The notes under the pieces were generated by a model. It saw only the letters and a program-made list of their open reading frames with translations, had not been told where the DNA came from and made no database searches. 64,000 nt of DNA, from contig NZ_FNZN01000001.1 in the NCBI RefSeq assembly GCF_900109345.1, positions 69,883-133,882 on the forward strand, read 5' to 3'. The position numbers and the translations under genes were made by a program. Below are positions 44,523-55,169 of this stretch, one piece after another. Each line of letters opens with the position of its first letter. Position 1 is the stretch's first letter. Origin of the DNA: Maribacter orientalis (GTDB lineage Bacteria; Bacteroidota; Bacteroidia; Flavobacteriales; Flavobacteriaceae).

Positions 44523-46931
44523 TCAATTACTACTCTCTGCCATACCAAATACTACCTTGTGCCCCTCTGCAGTATTGATATTCTTGATTCCTGTAATCAA
44601 CGCATCTGGGTTAAAAGAAATGGAGTTAATCCCATTTTCTACCAGAAACTGCGCAAACTCAGGATAATCACTTGGTGCCTGTCCGCACAAACCGATTTTT
44701 GTATGGGTCTTATGCGCAGAAGCAATGACCATAGCAATCATTTTTTTGACCCCTAAATCGTTGATGTCGAAAATATCGCTTAGCAGCTCTGAATCTCTAT
44801 CTACTCCTAAAGTCAGCTGGGTAAGATCGTTAGAGCCGATAGAGAAGCCATCGAAATATTGAGCAAATTCTTCTGCCAGAATTACGTTGTTGGGTATTTC
44901 GGTCATCATATAAAGCTGTAATCCGTTTTCTCCCCTTTTCAATCCGTTTTCGGCCATCAAGTTCACTACTTTTTCGGCTTCTTTAATGGTACGACAAAAG
45001 GGAATCATAATTTTTACATTGTCGAAGCCCATGTCTTCCCTCACCATTTTCATTGCCTTACATTCCAACTCAAAAGCTTCTTGGTATCTTGAATGATAGT
45101 AACGAGAAGCACCGCGAAAACCGATCATAGGGTTGCTCTCCACAGGTTCAAATTCAGTGCCACCAATCAAATTAGCGTATTCGTTGGATTTAAAATCACT
45201 GGTACGAACGATGACATCTTTAGGATAGAAAGCCGCTGCAATAGTTGCTACCCCTTCGGCTAGCTTATGCACAAAATAATCGGCCTTGTCGGGGTAATGG
45301 TGGGTCAGTTTTTCGATTTCTTTTTTGGTCGAAGCATCTTTTAAGGTTTCAAAATGCCTTAAGGCCATAGGATGTATCTGTATGGAATTATTAATCACAA
45401 ATTCCAATCGCATTAACCCGACACCCTCGGCAGGATAAAACGATAGTTTGAATGCTTGATCCGGGTCTGCCAAAATAAGCATGGGTTGTGTTTCAGGTTT
45501 TTTAAGGAATTTGGTATCGACCTCATTCTCCTCCCATTTTAATATTCCGTCATATACTATGCCTGTATCACCATCGGCACAGGAAATCGTAATCTCTTGT
45601 CCATCTTTGATAGTTTTAGTTGCATTTACAGATCCCACAATGGCCGCTACACCAACTTCACGGGCCACAATGGCCGCATGACTGGTACGCCCACCCTGAT
45701 CCGTAATAATTCCTGCCGCTTTTTTAAGGATGGGATCCCAATCGGGATCGGTCTTTTCAGTTACCAAAATTTCTCCTGGTTGCAGTTTATCGGACTCTTT
45801 CGGACTATGTAGTATTCTTGCTTTTCCAGCGGATATTTTGTTACCCAGTCCCATTCCCCTTGTAATTTCCTTACCTTTTTCCCGTAATTTAAAGGTTGTG
45901 ATTTTAAGTTTGTCCTTTATTGCACTCTGTACTGTCTCTGGTCTTGCTTGAACAATGAAGAGTTCGTTGAGAATACCATCTTTCGCCCATTCGATATCCA
46001 TGGGACGTCCATAATGCTCTTCAATTATGATTGACCATTCGGCAAGTTTTACTACTTCTGAATCGGTCAATACGAATTGTTCTTGTTTCTCTTTTTTGGT
46101 ATCAAGGTTAACGGTACCGCTACCCGAAGAATCATAGATCATCGTTTTTTCCTTGCTTCCCAGTTTTCGTGAAATGATTGGTTGCCGAATTCCCTTTTTC
46201 AAACTGGGTTTGAAAACGAAGTATTCATCAGGATTGATACTTCCCTGAACAATATTCTCTCCCAAGCCCCAAATGCTAGAAACTAGAACCACTTTATCAA
46301 AACCGGTATCGGGATCCAAAGTAAAGTTTACGCCCGAGGCGGCAAGATCGGAACGTACCATCAATTGTATGCCAATAGAAAGTGCCACTTTGGTCTGGTC
46401 GAAATGATTGTCTTCCCGGTATTTTATGGCTCTATCGGTAAACAGCGAGGCATAACATTTATGGCAAGCCGCAATCAATTCATCAAATCCCTTTACGTTG
46501 AGATAGGTCTCTTGTTGTCCTGCAAAACTAGCGTTCGGTAGGTCTTCAGCAGTGGCACTACTGCGGACCGCCAAGGAAACATCCTTTCCGTACTTTTTTA
46601 CTAAAGCATCATATCCTTTTTCTACGGACATTTTAATAGATTGGGGGAATCGCGCTTGTGCAATGGTATTCCTTATCGAAGTCCCAATTTTTCGTAAATT
46701 GGAAAAATCTTTTTTATCCAGGTTTTCGAGTTCATTGAAGATTTTATCCTTGATTTTTGCCTCCTCCAAAAAAAGCCAATAAGCGTCAGAAGTGGTAGCA
46801 AAACCATCTGGAACCTGAACGCCCTTTGAGGTCAGTTTTTGGAACATTTCGCCCAAAGAAGCGTTTTTACCACCTACTTTGGGAACATCGTGTATATCTA
46901 TTTCGTTAAAGTATTTGATGTAATTTTTCAT
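44523..46931 (-). CDS. ppsA: phosphoenolpyruvate synthase
   Basis: 802 aa from the ATG at 46931 (MKNYIKYFNEIDIHDVPKVG), the usual family start; an ATG 33 bp upstream would leave only a ~6-nt leader from the predicted promoter. ATP-grasp domain at 1-340 (VGGKNASLGEMFQKL, SLAVRSSATAEDLPNASFAG), swivelling phosphohistidine domain (GGRTSHAAIVAREVGVAAI) and PEP-binding barrel (GVGLMRLEFVI, FSIGSNDLTQLTLGVDRDS, KIGLCGQAPSDYPEFA). Converts pyruvate and ATP to PEP, AMP and Pi. Divergent from the atp operon with one shared box. Confidence 0.95.
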   Translation of the reverse strand: MKNYIKYFNEIDIHDVPKVGGKNASLGEMFQKLTSKGVQVPDGFATTSDAYWLFLEEAKIKDKIFNELENLDKKDFSNLRKIGTSIRNTIAQARFPQSIKMSVEKGYDALVKKYGKDVSLAVRSSATAEDLPNASFAGQQETYLNVKGFDELIAACHKCYASLFTDRAIKYREDNHFDQTKVALSIGIQLMVRSDLAASGVNFTLDPDTGFDKVVLVSSIWGLGENIVQGSINPDEYFVFKPSLKKGIRQPIISRKLGSKEKTMIYDSSGSGTVNLDTKKEKQEQFVLTDSEVVKLAEWSIIIEEHYGRPMDIEWAKDGILNELFIVQARPETVQSAIKDKLKITTFKLREKGKEITRGMGLGNKISAGKARILHSPKESDKLQPGEILVTEKTDPDWDPILKKAAGIITDQGGRTSHAAIVAREVGVAAIVGSVNATKTIKDGQEITISCADGDTGIVYDGILKWEENEVDTKFLKKPETQPMLILADPDQAFKLSFYPAEGVGLMRLEFVINNSIQIHPMALRHFETLKDASTKKEIEKLTHHYPDKADYFVHKLAEGVATIAAAFYPKDVIVRTSDFKSNEYANLIGGTEFEPVESNPMIGFRGASRYYHSRYQEAFELECKAMKMVREDMGFDNVKIMIPFCRTIKEAEKVVNLMAENGLKRGENGLQLYMMTEIPNNVILAEEFAQYFDGFSIGSNDLTQLTLGVDRDSELLSDIFDINDLGVKKMIAMVIASAHKTHTKIGLCGQAPSDYPEFAQFLVENGINSISFNPDALITGIKNINTAEGHKVVFGMAESSN

Positions 46932-46974
46932 AACAGAATGTTTGTGGATACTATTATCATTCATAGTACAGCGA

Positions 46975-47048
46975 CAAATATCTATTCGCTCAACGCTTTT
47001 TGAAATGATTTAAATCATTTTAAGTCTTTTACCATACCTCTAGTTTTA
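46975..47048. promoter_or_regulatory. divergent FNR-like box serving ppsA and the N-ATPase operon
   Basis: Perfect 18-bp palindrome AAATGATTTAAATCATTT at 47003-47020 with core TGATTTAAATCA at 47006-47017, centre 47011.5. Rightward -7 TAGTTTTA starts at 47041 (29.5 bp); leftward GATATTTG starts at 46982 (29.5 bp, one mismatch). Both promoters would have the box near -41.5. Leaders are ~21 nt for atpD and ~39 nt for ppsA. Confidence 0.78.
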
Positions 47049-47058
47049 CAAAGAATAA

Positions 47059-48546
<1,488 letters not shown>

Positions 48547-48552
48547 ATACCG

Positions 48553-48945
48553 ATGGATTTAAAAATTCTTCTTCCATACAAAGTTTTTATGAACAGCATC
48601 CGTGTAAATCGTGTAACGGTAGATACCAATGCGGGTTCTTATGGGTTTTTACCACAGCGTCTCGATTGTGTTGCGGCATTAGTACCGGGAATACTGACCT
48701 ACGAAACGGCAACTGGTGGTGTGTACTATGTCGCGATTGACGAGGGAGTATTGATAAAGACCGAAAACGAAATACAGGTTTCAGTTCGTAATGCAATTGG
48801 TGGTGCGGATCTCGGAAAACTTCGGGAAACTATCGAGAGAGAATTTAAAAACCTTGATGAAAATGAACGTATTGCACGCTCGGCAGTAGCAAAACTTGAA
48901 AGCGAATTTATTCAGAGCATAAAAAAGTTGCGTCAGGAACAATAA
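48553..48945 (+). CDS. atpC: N-type ATPase epsilon subunit
   Basis: 130 aa. N-terminal beta sandwich (YGFLPQRLDCVAALVPGILT, VYYVAIDEGVLIKTENEIQV) and a C-terminal helical hairpin (LRETIEREFKNLDENERIA). Central-stalk subunit. Second gene, 6 bp after atpD, as in other N-ATPase operons. Confidence 0.88.
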   Translation: MDLKILLPYKVFMNSIRVNRVTVDTNAGSYGFLPQRLDCVAALVPGILTYETATGGVYYVAIDEGVLIKTENEIQVSVRNAIGGADLGKLRETIEREFKNLDENERIARSAVAKLESEFIQSIKKLRQEQ

Positions 48946-48952
48946 TAAATCG

Positions 48953-49270
48953 ATGGAGATAAAAAATGAGGATACGTTCAAGCAGGAGGTAGGCCAAAAG
49001 GAAAAACAGAAGCTTAAAGCCCTCTATGAAAAAAAGCGGAGTGTTTGGGCAGGTTTGGGGACTTTCGGTATGGTAGGTTGGTCGGTTGCCGTGCCAACGG
49101 TTCTCGGAGCGGCCTTGGGTATGTGGTTGGATAAGTATTATCCAGAAACTATCTCTTGGACCCTAACCTTTTTGGTCGCAGGGTTATTTATTGGCTGCAT
49201 GATTGCATGGCAATGGGTAGCCAAGGAAAATAAAATGATGCATCAAGATAAAGAAGAAAAAAATGAATGA
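48953..49270 (+). CDS. atpQ: N-ATPase membrane protein AtpQ (AtpI-like)
   Basis: 105 aa, charged N-terminus then two transmembrane helices (WAGLGTFGMVGWSVAVPTVL, LTFLVAGLFIGCMIAW) of the AtpI/AtpQ type, joined by GAALGMWLDKYYP, the usual family linker. Accessory or assembly factor of the Fo part. Overlaps atpR by 8 bp. Confidence 0.8.
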   Translation: MEIKNEDTFKQEVGQKEKQKLKALYEKKRSVWAGLGTFGMVGWSVAVPTVLGAALGMWLDKYYPETISWTLTFLVAGLFIGCMIAWQWVAKENKMMHQDKEEKNE

Positions 49271-49565
49271 TTATCTATTTAGCGTTTTAGTGTTCATCGT
49301 GGGTTTAGCGTTAGGAACCCTATTTTTTGGTGGACTATGGCTTACCGTGAGAAAAGCGTTGACCTCTAAAAAACCAACTCTATGGTTTTTGGGAAGCCTG
49401 TTTCTAAGGGTAGGAATCACTATGTTGGGTTTTTACTACGTCGCAATGGGTGATTGGATCAACATGCTTATTTGTCTTCTAGGTTTTGTAATAGCCCGTT
49501 TTATGGTACTAAATTTTGCCAAAACAAAAGATAAAAAAGAAGTAGAACTAAAAAAGGAAAGCTGA
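49263..49565 (+). CDS. atpR: N-ATPase membrane protein AtpR
   Basis: 100 aa with three transmembrane helices (LVFIVGLALGTLFFGGLWLT, LWFLGSLFLRVGITMLGFYY, INMLICLLGFVIARFMV). The arginines R-V and A-R in the second and third helices follow the AtpR pattern proposed to contact the c ring. Found only in N-ATPase operons, so it confirms the type. Confidence 0.82.
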   Translation: MNDYLFSVLVFIVGLALGTLFFGGLWLTVRKALTSKKPTLWFLGSLFLRVGITMLGFYYVAMGDWINMLICLLGFVIARFMVLNFAKTKDKKEVELKKES

Positions 49566-49566
49566 T

Positions 49567-50268
49567 ATGGAACTTAGTCCTGATGAAACTATTTTTTGGG
49601 AACATGGTTTTATAACCATCAACCTTACCCTTGTTACAACATGGGTATTAATGCTTTTCCTGATAGTTACCTCGATATTGATTACAAGACGACTCAAAAC
49701 CGATATTCAGATTTCACGTTGGCAATGTGTACTTGAAATGCTGGTAACGGGCATGAACAAGCAGATCAAGGAAATAGGTTTAGAAAAACCCGAAAAATTT
49801 ATCGGGTTTATAGGAACCATGTTCATATTCATAGCATTCGCGAATCTGTGTATCATTTTCCCAGGATATATACCGCCTACCAGTTCATTATCGACGACAG
49901 CGGCACTAGCCATAAGCGTGTTTCTGGCCGTACCCATGTTTGGGATTGCGGAAAGTGGGATTTTGGGATATCTAAAAACATATGTGCAACCCACCTTCAT
50001 CATGCTGCCTTTTAATATTATCAGCGAGCTTTCACGTACACTTGCCTTGGCCGTGCGATTATTCGGTAATATTATGAGCGGTGGGTTGATCGTAACTATA
50101 CTTCTTAGCATTGCCCCCTTACTGTTTCCTGTACTAATGACCGTACTTGGCCTGATTACGGGCATCATTCAGGCCTATATTTTTAGCATTTTGGCGACAG
50201 TATACATCGCAGCTGCCACCCAAGAATCTGAATCAAAAAGAGTAAAACGAAAAAAAGTAATACAATAA
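49567..50268 (+). CDS. atpB: N-type ATPase a subunit
   Basis: 233 aa, five to six helices. Essential arginine in the motif SRTLALAVRLFGNIMSGGLI. Provides the two half-channels against the c ring. Starts 1 bp after atpR's stop. Confidence 0.92.
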   Translation: MELSPDETIFWEHGFITINLTLVTTWVLMLFLIVTSILITRRLKTDIQISRWQCVLEMLVTGMNKQIKEIGLEKPEKFIGFIGTMFIFIAFANLCIIFPGYIPPTSSLSTTAALAISVFLAVPMFGIAESGILGYLKTYVQPTFIMLPFNIISELSRTLALAVRLFGNIMSGGLIVTILLSIAPLLFPVLMTVLGLITGIIQAYIFSILATVYIAAATQESESKRVKRKKVIQ

Positions 50269-50280
50269 AAATAAATTATT

Positions 50281-50550
50281 ATGGATAATTCAACTATAAT
50301 CGCAATGGTCTCCATCATTACCGCTGGCGTAACCACTGGTATCGGGTGTATGATACCCGCATTGGGCCAAGGAAAATCTATTTCTACGGCCTTGAGTTCA
50401 ATGGCACAACAGCCAGATGCCGGGCAGACAATAACCCGTACGCTATTCGTAGGATTGGCGATGTTGGAGTCGCTTGCAATATATTGTTTCGTGATTTCGA
50501 TGATCCTCATTTTTGCTAACCCATTTTGGAACCATTTCATCGCTAAATAA
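50281..50550 (+). CDS. atpE: N-type ATPase c subunit with Na+-binding pattern
   Basis: 89 aa hairpin. First helix carries PALGQG with Q30; second carries MLESLAIYC with E63, S64 and Y68. In the Ilyobacter Na+ c ring the ligands are Gln32, Glu65, Ser66 and Tyr70, at the same relative spacing. So the rotor ring should bind Na+. Followed 8 bp later by atpF. Confidence 0.9.
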   Translation: MDNSTIIAMVSIITAGVTTGIGCMIPALGQGKSISTALSSMAQQPDAGQTITRTLFVGLAMLESLAIYCFVISMILIFANPFWNHFIAK

Positions 50551-50558
50551 GAGTTATA

Positions 50559-51341
50559 ATGAAAATAAATTGGTTCACATTAATAGCACAGATTATCAAC
50601 TTCCTCGTTTTAATGTGGTTGCTTAAGCGCTATTTATATAAGCCCATTTTAAATGCCATAGACGAACGGGAGAATAAAATCGTAGCCCAACTCAAGGATG
50701 CCGAAGCGAAAAAAGCCGAAGCGGAAAAAGAACGTAACGAATTCAAAAAAAAGAATGAAACCTTTGATAGGCAAAAGGGCGAACTTATGCAAAAGGCAAT
50801 TGAGGAAAGTAATGCGGAAGGCTTGAAAATCAAAGAAGAAGCTAGAAATGAAGCCAATGCATTAAAGGCTAAATTGGAAAAAAATATACAGGACAGCCAA
50901 GAAAATAGGAATCGTGAGATAGCCCAAAAGATTCAGCAAGAGGTGGTGACAATTACCAAAAAAACACTTACCGACCTTTCTTCGGCTAGTTTGGAAGAAC
51001 AATCCGTACTGACCTTTATCAAGAAAATCAATGAACTAAAAGAGGATGAAAAGCAAAAATTGATTTTGACCTTAACATCAAGAAAAAACCCCATTTTGGT
51101 AAAAAGCGCCTTCAAGTTATCGAATAAACAGCAAACCGAAATCCAGCAATCGATAAATGCCGTATTGGACGTGGAAAGCCAATTTCAGTTTAAAATAGCA
51201 CCAGAACTTATTATCGGAATAGAATTATCGGCTAATGGCTATAAACTATCGTGGAGTATCTCGGAATATATCAATTCTCTTGAGAAAAGTATGAATGACA
51301 GCGCAAAGGAAAATGTTAAAACTGCATTAGAAAAAGGATGA
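50559..51341 (+). CDS. atpF: N-type ATPase b subunit with delta-like C-terminal region
   Basis: 260 aa, about 100 longer than a standard b subunit. One N-terminal transmembrane helix ([20 protein letters not shown]), long coiled coil (residues ~35-130, [18 protein letters not shown]), then ~110 residues with [19 protein letters not shown] and [13 protein letters not shown]-ATPase operons lack a separate delta gene, and this extension probably does delta's job of binding the top of F1. Confidence 0.88.
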   Translation: MKINWFTLIAQIINFLVLMWLLKRYLYKPILNAIDERENKIVAQLKDAEAKKAEAEKERNEFKKKNETFDRQKGELMQKAIEESNAEGLKIKEEARNEANALKAKLEKNIQDSQENRNREIAQKIQQEVVTITKKTLTDLSSASLEEQSVLTFIKKINELKEDEKQKLILTLTSRKNPILVKSAFKLSNKQQTEIQQSINAVLDVESQFQFKIAPELIIGIELSANGYKLSWSISEYINSLEKSMNDSAKENVKTALEKG

Positions 51342-51342
51342 T

Positions 51343-52893
51343 ATGGGCCTAAAAAGAGATAAGGATTTCATTGAGCGTACATTCGACCAATTGGTTAAAG
51401 GACGTGAAAAGCACCACTTTTCCCTTTCCCCTCGAGAAGTAGGAATCGTTAGTAGTGTATCTTCTGGGGTGGTCAAGGTCTCCGGCCTGCCTAGTGCAGG
51501 ATTTGAAGAATTATTGAAGTTTCCTGGAGATTTGTACGGAATTGCCTTCAACATTGACGAACATGAGATAGGCGCAGTATTACTTGGAGAAGATTCATTA
51601 ATAAATGCTGGCGATGAAGTGGAGCGGACTGGTCGTGTAATGGATATTCCCGTTGGTAATGCGTTGATAGGGAGGGTTATAAATCCATTAGGGGAGCCCA
51701 TGGATGGGAAAAAGGCCATAGCTACTGATCAACGCTTACCTATTGAACGTTCTGCCACTGCGATAATGGATCGTTCTGCGGTTACCGTTCCCTTGCAGAC
51801 GGGACTAAAAGTGGTAGATGCGCTTATACCTATTGGTAGAGGGCAAAGGGAATTGATTTTAGGGGACCGCCAAACGGGTAAAACGGCCATTGCAGTAGAC
51901 ACCATCATCAACCAAAAAGATAAAAACGTACTCTGTATCTATTGTGCCATCGGGCAACGTGCCTCATCGGTGGCCAAAGTCATTGCTAATCTTAAGGAAA
52001 AGGGAGCCATGGAATACACCACTGTCATGGTTACCGAAGGAAATAATTCTCCTGGATTACAGTACATAGCACCTTATGCAGCCACAAGTATTGCAGAATA
52101 TTTTATGCATCAGGGCAGAGATGTGTTGATAGTATATGATGATCTGACGAACCATGCGAGGGCTTATCGCGAACTTTCATTGCTTTTGAGAAGACCCCCG
52201 GGAAGGGAGGCGTTTCCAGGGGATATTTTTTACATCCATTCCAGGTTATTGGAACGTTCTACACATCTAAATGATGCACTAGGAGGGGGGTCACTGACTG
52301 CTTTGCCTATTGTTGAGACCGAGGCACAAAATATATCTGCATACATCCCTACCAATTTAATCTCTATTACAGACGGACAGATTTATCTCTCTCCAAAATT
52401 ATTTGAATTGGGAATTTTACCAGCTGTTGATGTCGGGAAATCCGTTTCTAGGGTAGGGGGGAAAGCACAGTTGCCCGCATATCATTCCATAACCGGAAAT
52501 CTAAAGCTCGCCTATTCCCAATTTGAGGAATTGGAGACCTTTGCCCGCTTTGGTTCGCATTTGGATGAAAACACAAGAAAAATCATTGAACATGGTAAAC
52601 GAATCAGGGCCTGCTTGAAACAAAAGGAACTCCAGCCCATGTCCGCTCCTGAGCAAATAATAGTATTATTGGCCCTAATGGATGGCCTTTTTGATGGGGT
52701 GCCATTGGAGAAAATACAAATAGCGGAGACTGAATTACGTAAAATTATTGGGGAGCTCCCTGCCGATATGGTCAAACGCCTCAATTCAGCTACCGCATTG
52801 GAAACCTCCGATCGAGAATCCATTTTTAGCCGGGCGAAAAATATAATGATCTCTTTTGAGGCCAAATCTGAACCAATACCTGATAAGAACTAA
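51343..52893 (+). CDS. atpA: N-type ATPase alpha subunit
   Basis: 516 aa. P-loop [16 protein letters not shown], catalytic-interface arginine in [33 protein letters not shown] at the N-terminal barrel. Non-catalytic nucleotide-binding subunit. Its TAA stop overlaps the atpG ATG by one base (TAATG), so translation is coupled. Confidence 0.95.
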   Translation: MGLKRDKDFIERTFDQLVKGREKHHFSLSPREVGIVSSVSSGVVKVSGLPSAGFEELLKFPGDLYGIAFNIDEHEIGAVLLGEDSLINAGDEVERTGRVMDIPVGNALIGRVINPLGEPMDGKKAIATDQRLPIERSATAIMDRSAVTVPLQTGLKVVDALIPIGRGQRELILGDRQTGKTAIAVDTIINQKDKNVLCIYCAIGQRASSVAKVIANLKEKGAMEYTTVMVTEGNNSPGLQYIAPYAATSIAEYFMHQGRDVLIVYDDLTNHARAYRELSLLLRRPPGREAFPGDIFYIHSRLLERSTHLNDALGGGSLTALPIVETEAQNISAYIPTNLISITDGQIYLSPKLFELGILPAVDVGKSVSRVGGKAQLPAYHSITGNLKLAYSQFEELETFARFGSHLDENTRKIIEHGKRIRACLKQKELQPMSAPEQIIVLLALMDGLFDGVPLEKIQIAETELRKIIGELPADMVKRLNSATALETSDRESIFSRAKNIMISFEAKSEPIPDKN

Positions 52894-53789
52894 TGCGCAC
52901 TTTAGAAAGTTTAAAAAGAAAAATTGTAGGTGCGGGGGAGCTAAAGTCCATTGTACGTACCATGAAGGCCATGGCTGCAGCAAATATCGGGCAATATGAG
53001 TCAGCAGTCGGTTCTTTGGGCGATTATTATACTTCGATTTCCTTGGGTATTGTTGCTTATTTTAATGAGACGAACATCGGTCCTATTCTTGAAATTGAAA
53101 AACCTAAAGATAATAGTGAAAACTCAATTTGTGCAATAGTGTTTGGTTCGGACCAAGGATTTGTGGGGCAATTCAATGACACCCTTACCGAGTTTGTGTC
53201 CCAATCTCTTTTGGACCTTCCCGGCAAAAAGGAAGTGTGGACAGTAGGCGCAAGAATTCCACTGCTTTTGACGGATGTAGGCTTTAACGTTACCAAGAAT
53301 TTTCCATTACCGAATTCGATAGATGTGGTTACCTCGCTAATTGGTTCCATTTTGATAAATGTAGAAGAAAGTCATTCGAAAGGCACCCTTCATGAATTTT
53401 ATATTTTTCACAACCATGCGATACCAGATACGATGTATGGTCCAAAAAGTCAGAGACTGCTACCCTTAGACGAAAAATGGCGGCAAGAACTGACTACACT
53501 TCAATGGCCTTCCAAGAAAATACCTCAGGTCATAGGAAAAAATAAAAACATCTTAAAAGCCCTCCTTAGCGAATATCTATTCGTGACCTTGTTCAAAGCC
53601 TGCTCAGAATCCCTGGCCAGTGAAAATTATAGTCGTTTGGCGGCCATGCAACGGGCGGAAAAAAACATAGAAGAGCTATTGGATAATGTTAACCATGCCT
53701 ACCATCGTTTGCGACAAAGTTCTATCGATGAAGAACTTTTTGATGTGGTCTCGGGGTTCGAGGCTCTTAAAAATGGGAACGTTCATTAG
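52893..53789 (+). CDS. atpG: N-type ATPase gamma subunit
   Basis: 298 aa. N-terminal helix RTLESLKRKIVGAGELKSIV with RTMKAMAAANI, and C-terminal helix ASENYSRLAAMQRAEKNIEE form the rotor shaft. More diverged in the middle than housekeeping gamma, as usual for N-ATPases. Last gene of the operon; converges with the PNPOx-like genes. Confidence 0.9.
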   Translation: MRTLESLKRKIVGAGELKSIVRTMKAMAAANIGQYESAVGSLGDYYTSISLGIVAYFNETNIGPILEIEKPKDNSENSICAIVFGSDQGFVGQFNDTLTEFVSQSLLDLPGKKEVWTVGARIPLLLTDVGFNVTKNFPLPNSIDVVTSLIGSILINVEESHSKGTLHEFYIFHNHAIPDTMYGPKSQRLLPLDEKWRQELTTLQWPSKKIPQVIGKNKNILKALLSEYLFVTLFKACSESLASENYSRLAAMQRAEKNIEELLDNVNHAYHRLRQSSIDEELFDVVSGFEALKNGNVH

Positions 53790-53849
53790 CTTATGGATTT
53801 CCTAGGTCCAACAGTTCAAGCAATCGACGCTGTAAGCTGTATTTAGTAT

Positions 53850-54302
53850 TCAGGTCTCTTTACGTTTTCCTGTAATCTCAAGTATATTTATTCTATATAC
53901 AATAGAATGCTCACCTGAGTACCGCTTACTAGAAAACTCATTGATAAATTCAACTTCTTTTCGTTCTTTGCTGTGGATAATACTTTTTATACCATCGGCA
54001 AATAGATGTAATTTCTTTTTGGCATCATCACCGTTAAGCTCTTCAAATATGCCATGCACAAGAACCGATTCCCAATTGTGTACGGATTGAACTTCATCGA
54101 CCTGTAAAGAAACAAAATGGTTTTTGCGCATCGCTTCTATTTTATGACCATTCCCTGAATAACTGATAATACTATTATCTTTCGAATCAAAATAATAGGT
54201 TATTGGGATAGTGAAAGGCTTATTTTGAGCTATAAAAGCCAAATGACCCACATAATTGTTCCTGAGAATACGCAAACCTTCGTTTGTTTTTAGATCTGTC
54301 AT
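53850..54302 (-). CDS. pyridoxamine-5'-phosphate-oxidase-like FMN-binding protein, copy 1
   Basis: 150 aa split-barrel. NNYVGHLAFIAQNKPFTIPI, TYYFDSKDNSIISYSGNGHK and VSLQVDEVQSVHNWESVLVH are the NimA/PNPOx-like signatures (flavin- or heme-binding). True pyridoxal synthesis is unlikely; such proteins reduce nitro compounds, bind F420/FMN or act in stress. Paralogue next door (54441). Confidence 0.82.
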   Translation of the reverse strand: MTDLKTNEGLRILRNNYVGHLAFIAQNKPFTIPITYYFDSKDNSIISYSGNGHKIEAMRKNHFVSLQVDEVQSVHNWESVLVHGIFEELNGDDAKKKLHLFADGIKSIIHSKERKEVEFINEFSSKRYSGEHSIVYRINILEITGKRKET

Positions 54303-54440
54303 TATTACTACATTTTATATTTTTTTACTCCTTTCTTAAATATCTTAAACCTGGGTTATTCAATCTTACCCATAGGCCACAAAACCGATATCTACTGCTT
54401 GTTAATATTGAGAAGTAGATGGTATTATTATTATTATTAT

Positions 54441-54896
54441 TTATTCTTCCCTTTTTCTCCCAGTAACTTCGCCAATTTTTAATCGATAAACTACAGGGAC
54501 TCCACCTCCATGTAATTTAGTTGAAAATTCACCAATAGATGAAGGCTTATAGTTTTCCTTTTTCTCAATAATACTTTTTATGCCTTTTGCGAATTCGTGT
54601 AGTTCATACTTGGCATCGATTTGAAATAACTCTTCAAACGAGGCATGTACCAATACAGATTTCCATTCATGGATTGAATCAATTTCTTCTACCTGTAAGG
54701 AAACGGTCCGCCTCTTTCGCATTGCTTTAATCTTATATCCCTCTGAAGAATACGATACTAAACAATTGTTCTCTTGGTCATAGTAATATGTAATGGGCAC
54801 AACATAAGGTATACCATTACATATATAGCCTAAATGGCCCAAATAATTGTTTTTAAGAATATTAAGGCAATCTTTAGTATTTAATTCTTTGATCAT
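54441..54896 (-). CDS. pyridoxamine-5'-phosphate-oxidase-like FMN-binding protein, copy 2
   Basis: 151 aa, collinear with copy 1: NNYLGHLGYICNGIPYVVPI, TYYYDQENNCLVSYSSEGYK, VSLQVEEIDSIHEWKSVLVH. Its TAA stop lies inside a run of six ATT triplets (54424-54441). Upstream lies a third, broken copy and then glgP, so the group may be read through from the glycogen operon. Confidence 0.82.
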   Translation of the reverse strand: MIKELNTKDCLNILKNNYLGHLGYICNGIPYVVPITYYYDQENNCLVSYSSEGYKIKAMRKRRTVSLQVEEIDSIHEWKSVLVHASFEELFQIDAKYELHEFAKGIKSIIEKKENYKPSSIGEFSTKLHGGGVPVVYRLKIGEVTGRKREE

Positions 54897-54914
54897 AACT
54901 ATTTTTTTTAATTC

Positions 54915-55089
54915 TTAGTCTAAATCCATTTTATGACCCTCTGCCGAATAATTGATTATAGCAATACTTTCTAGGTCATAGAAATAAGTATTGGGTAAGG
55001 TAAAAAGACTGTCTTGAGCAATGTATGATAAGTGTCCTATAATTATCTTTAAGAAGCGCAATACTTTCGCTTTTCGATAAGTTTTCCAT
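54915..55089 (-). pseudogene. pyridoxamine-oxidase-like copy 3, frameshifted and truncated
   Basis: From the ATG at 55089 the frame reads MENLSKSESIALLKDNY, matching the N-terminus of copies 1 and 2. It then needs a frame change to continue as IGHLSYIAQDSLFTLPNTYF and YDLESIAIINYSAEGHKMDL before a stop at 54915. The C-terminal half (VSLQVDE onward) is missing. The 0-frame product runs on to nonsense. Confidence 0.8.
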
Positions 55090-55169
55090 CAATATTTGTA
55101 TTTGAAAATAATCGATAAGTTTATTGGTATTCACTGAGAGTATCTGATTCATTATTGATTTTTTTAAAT

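Noticed and set aside
54424-54441. ATT-triplet run as a phase-variable repeat
   Set aside because: Only about six units, and it lies at the stop codon and after it, so length changes would not alter the protein.
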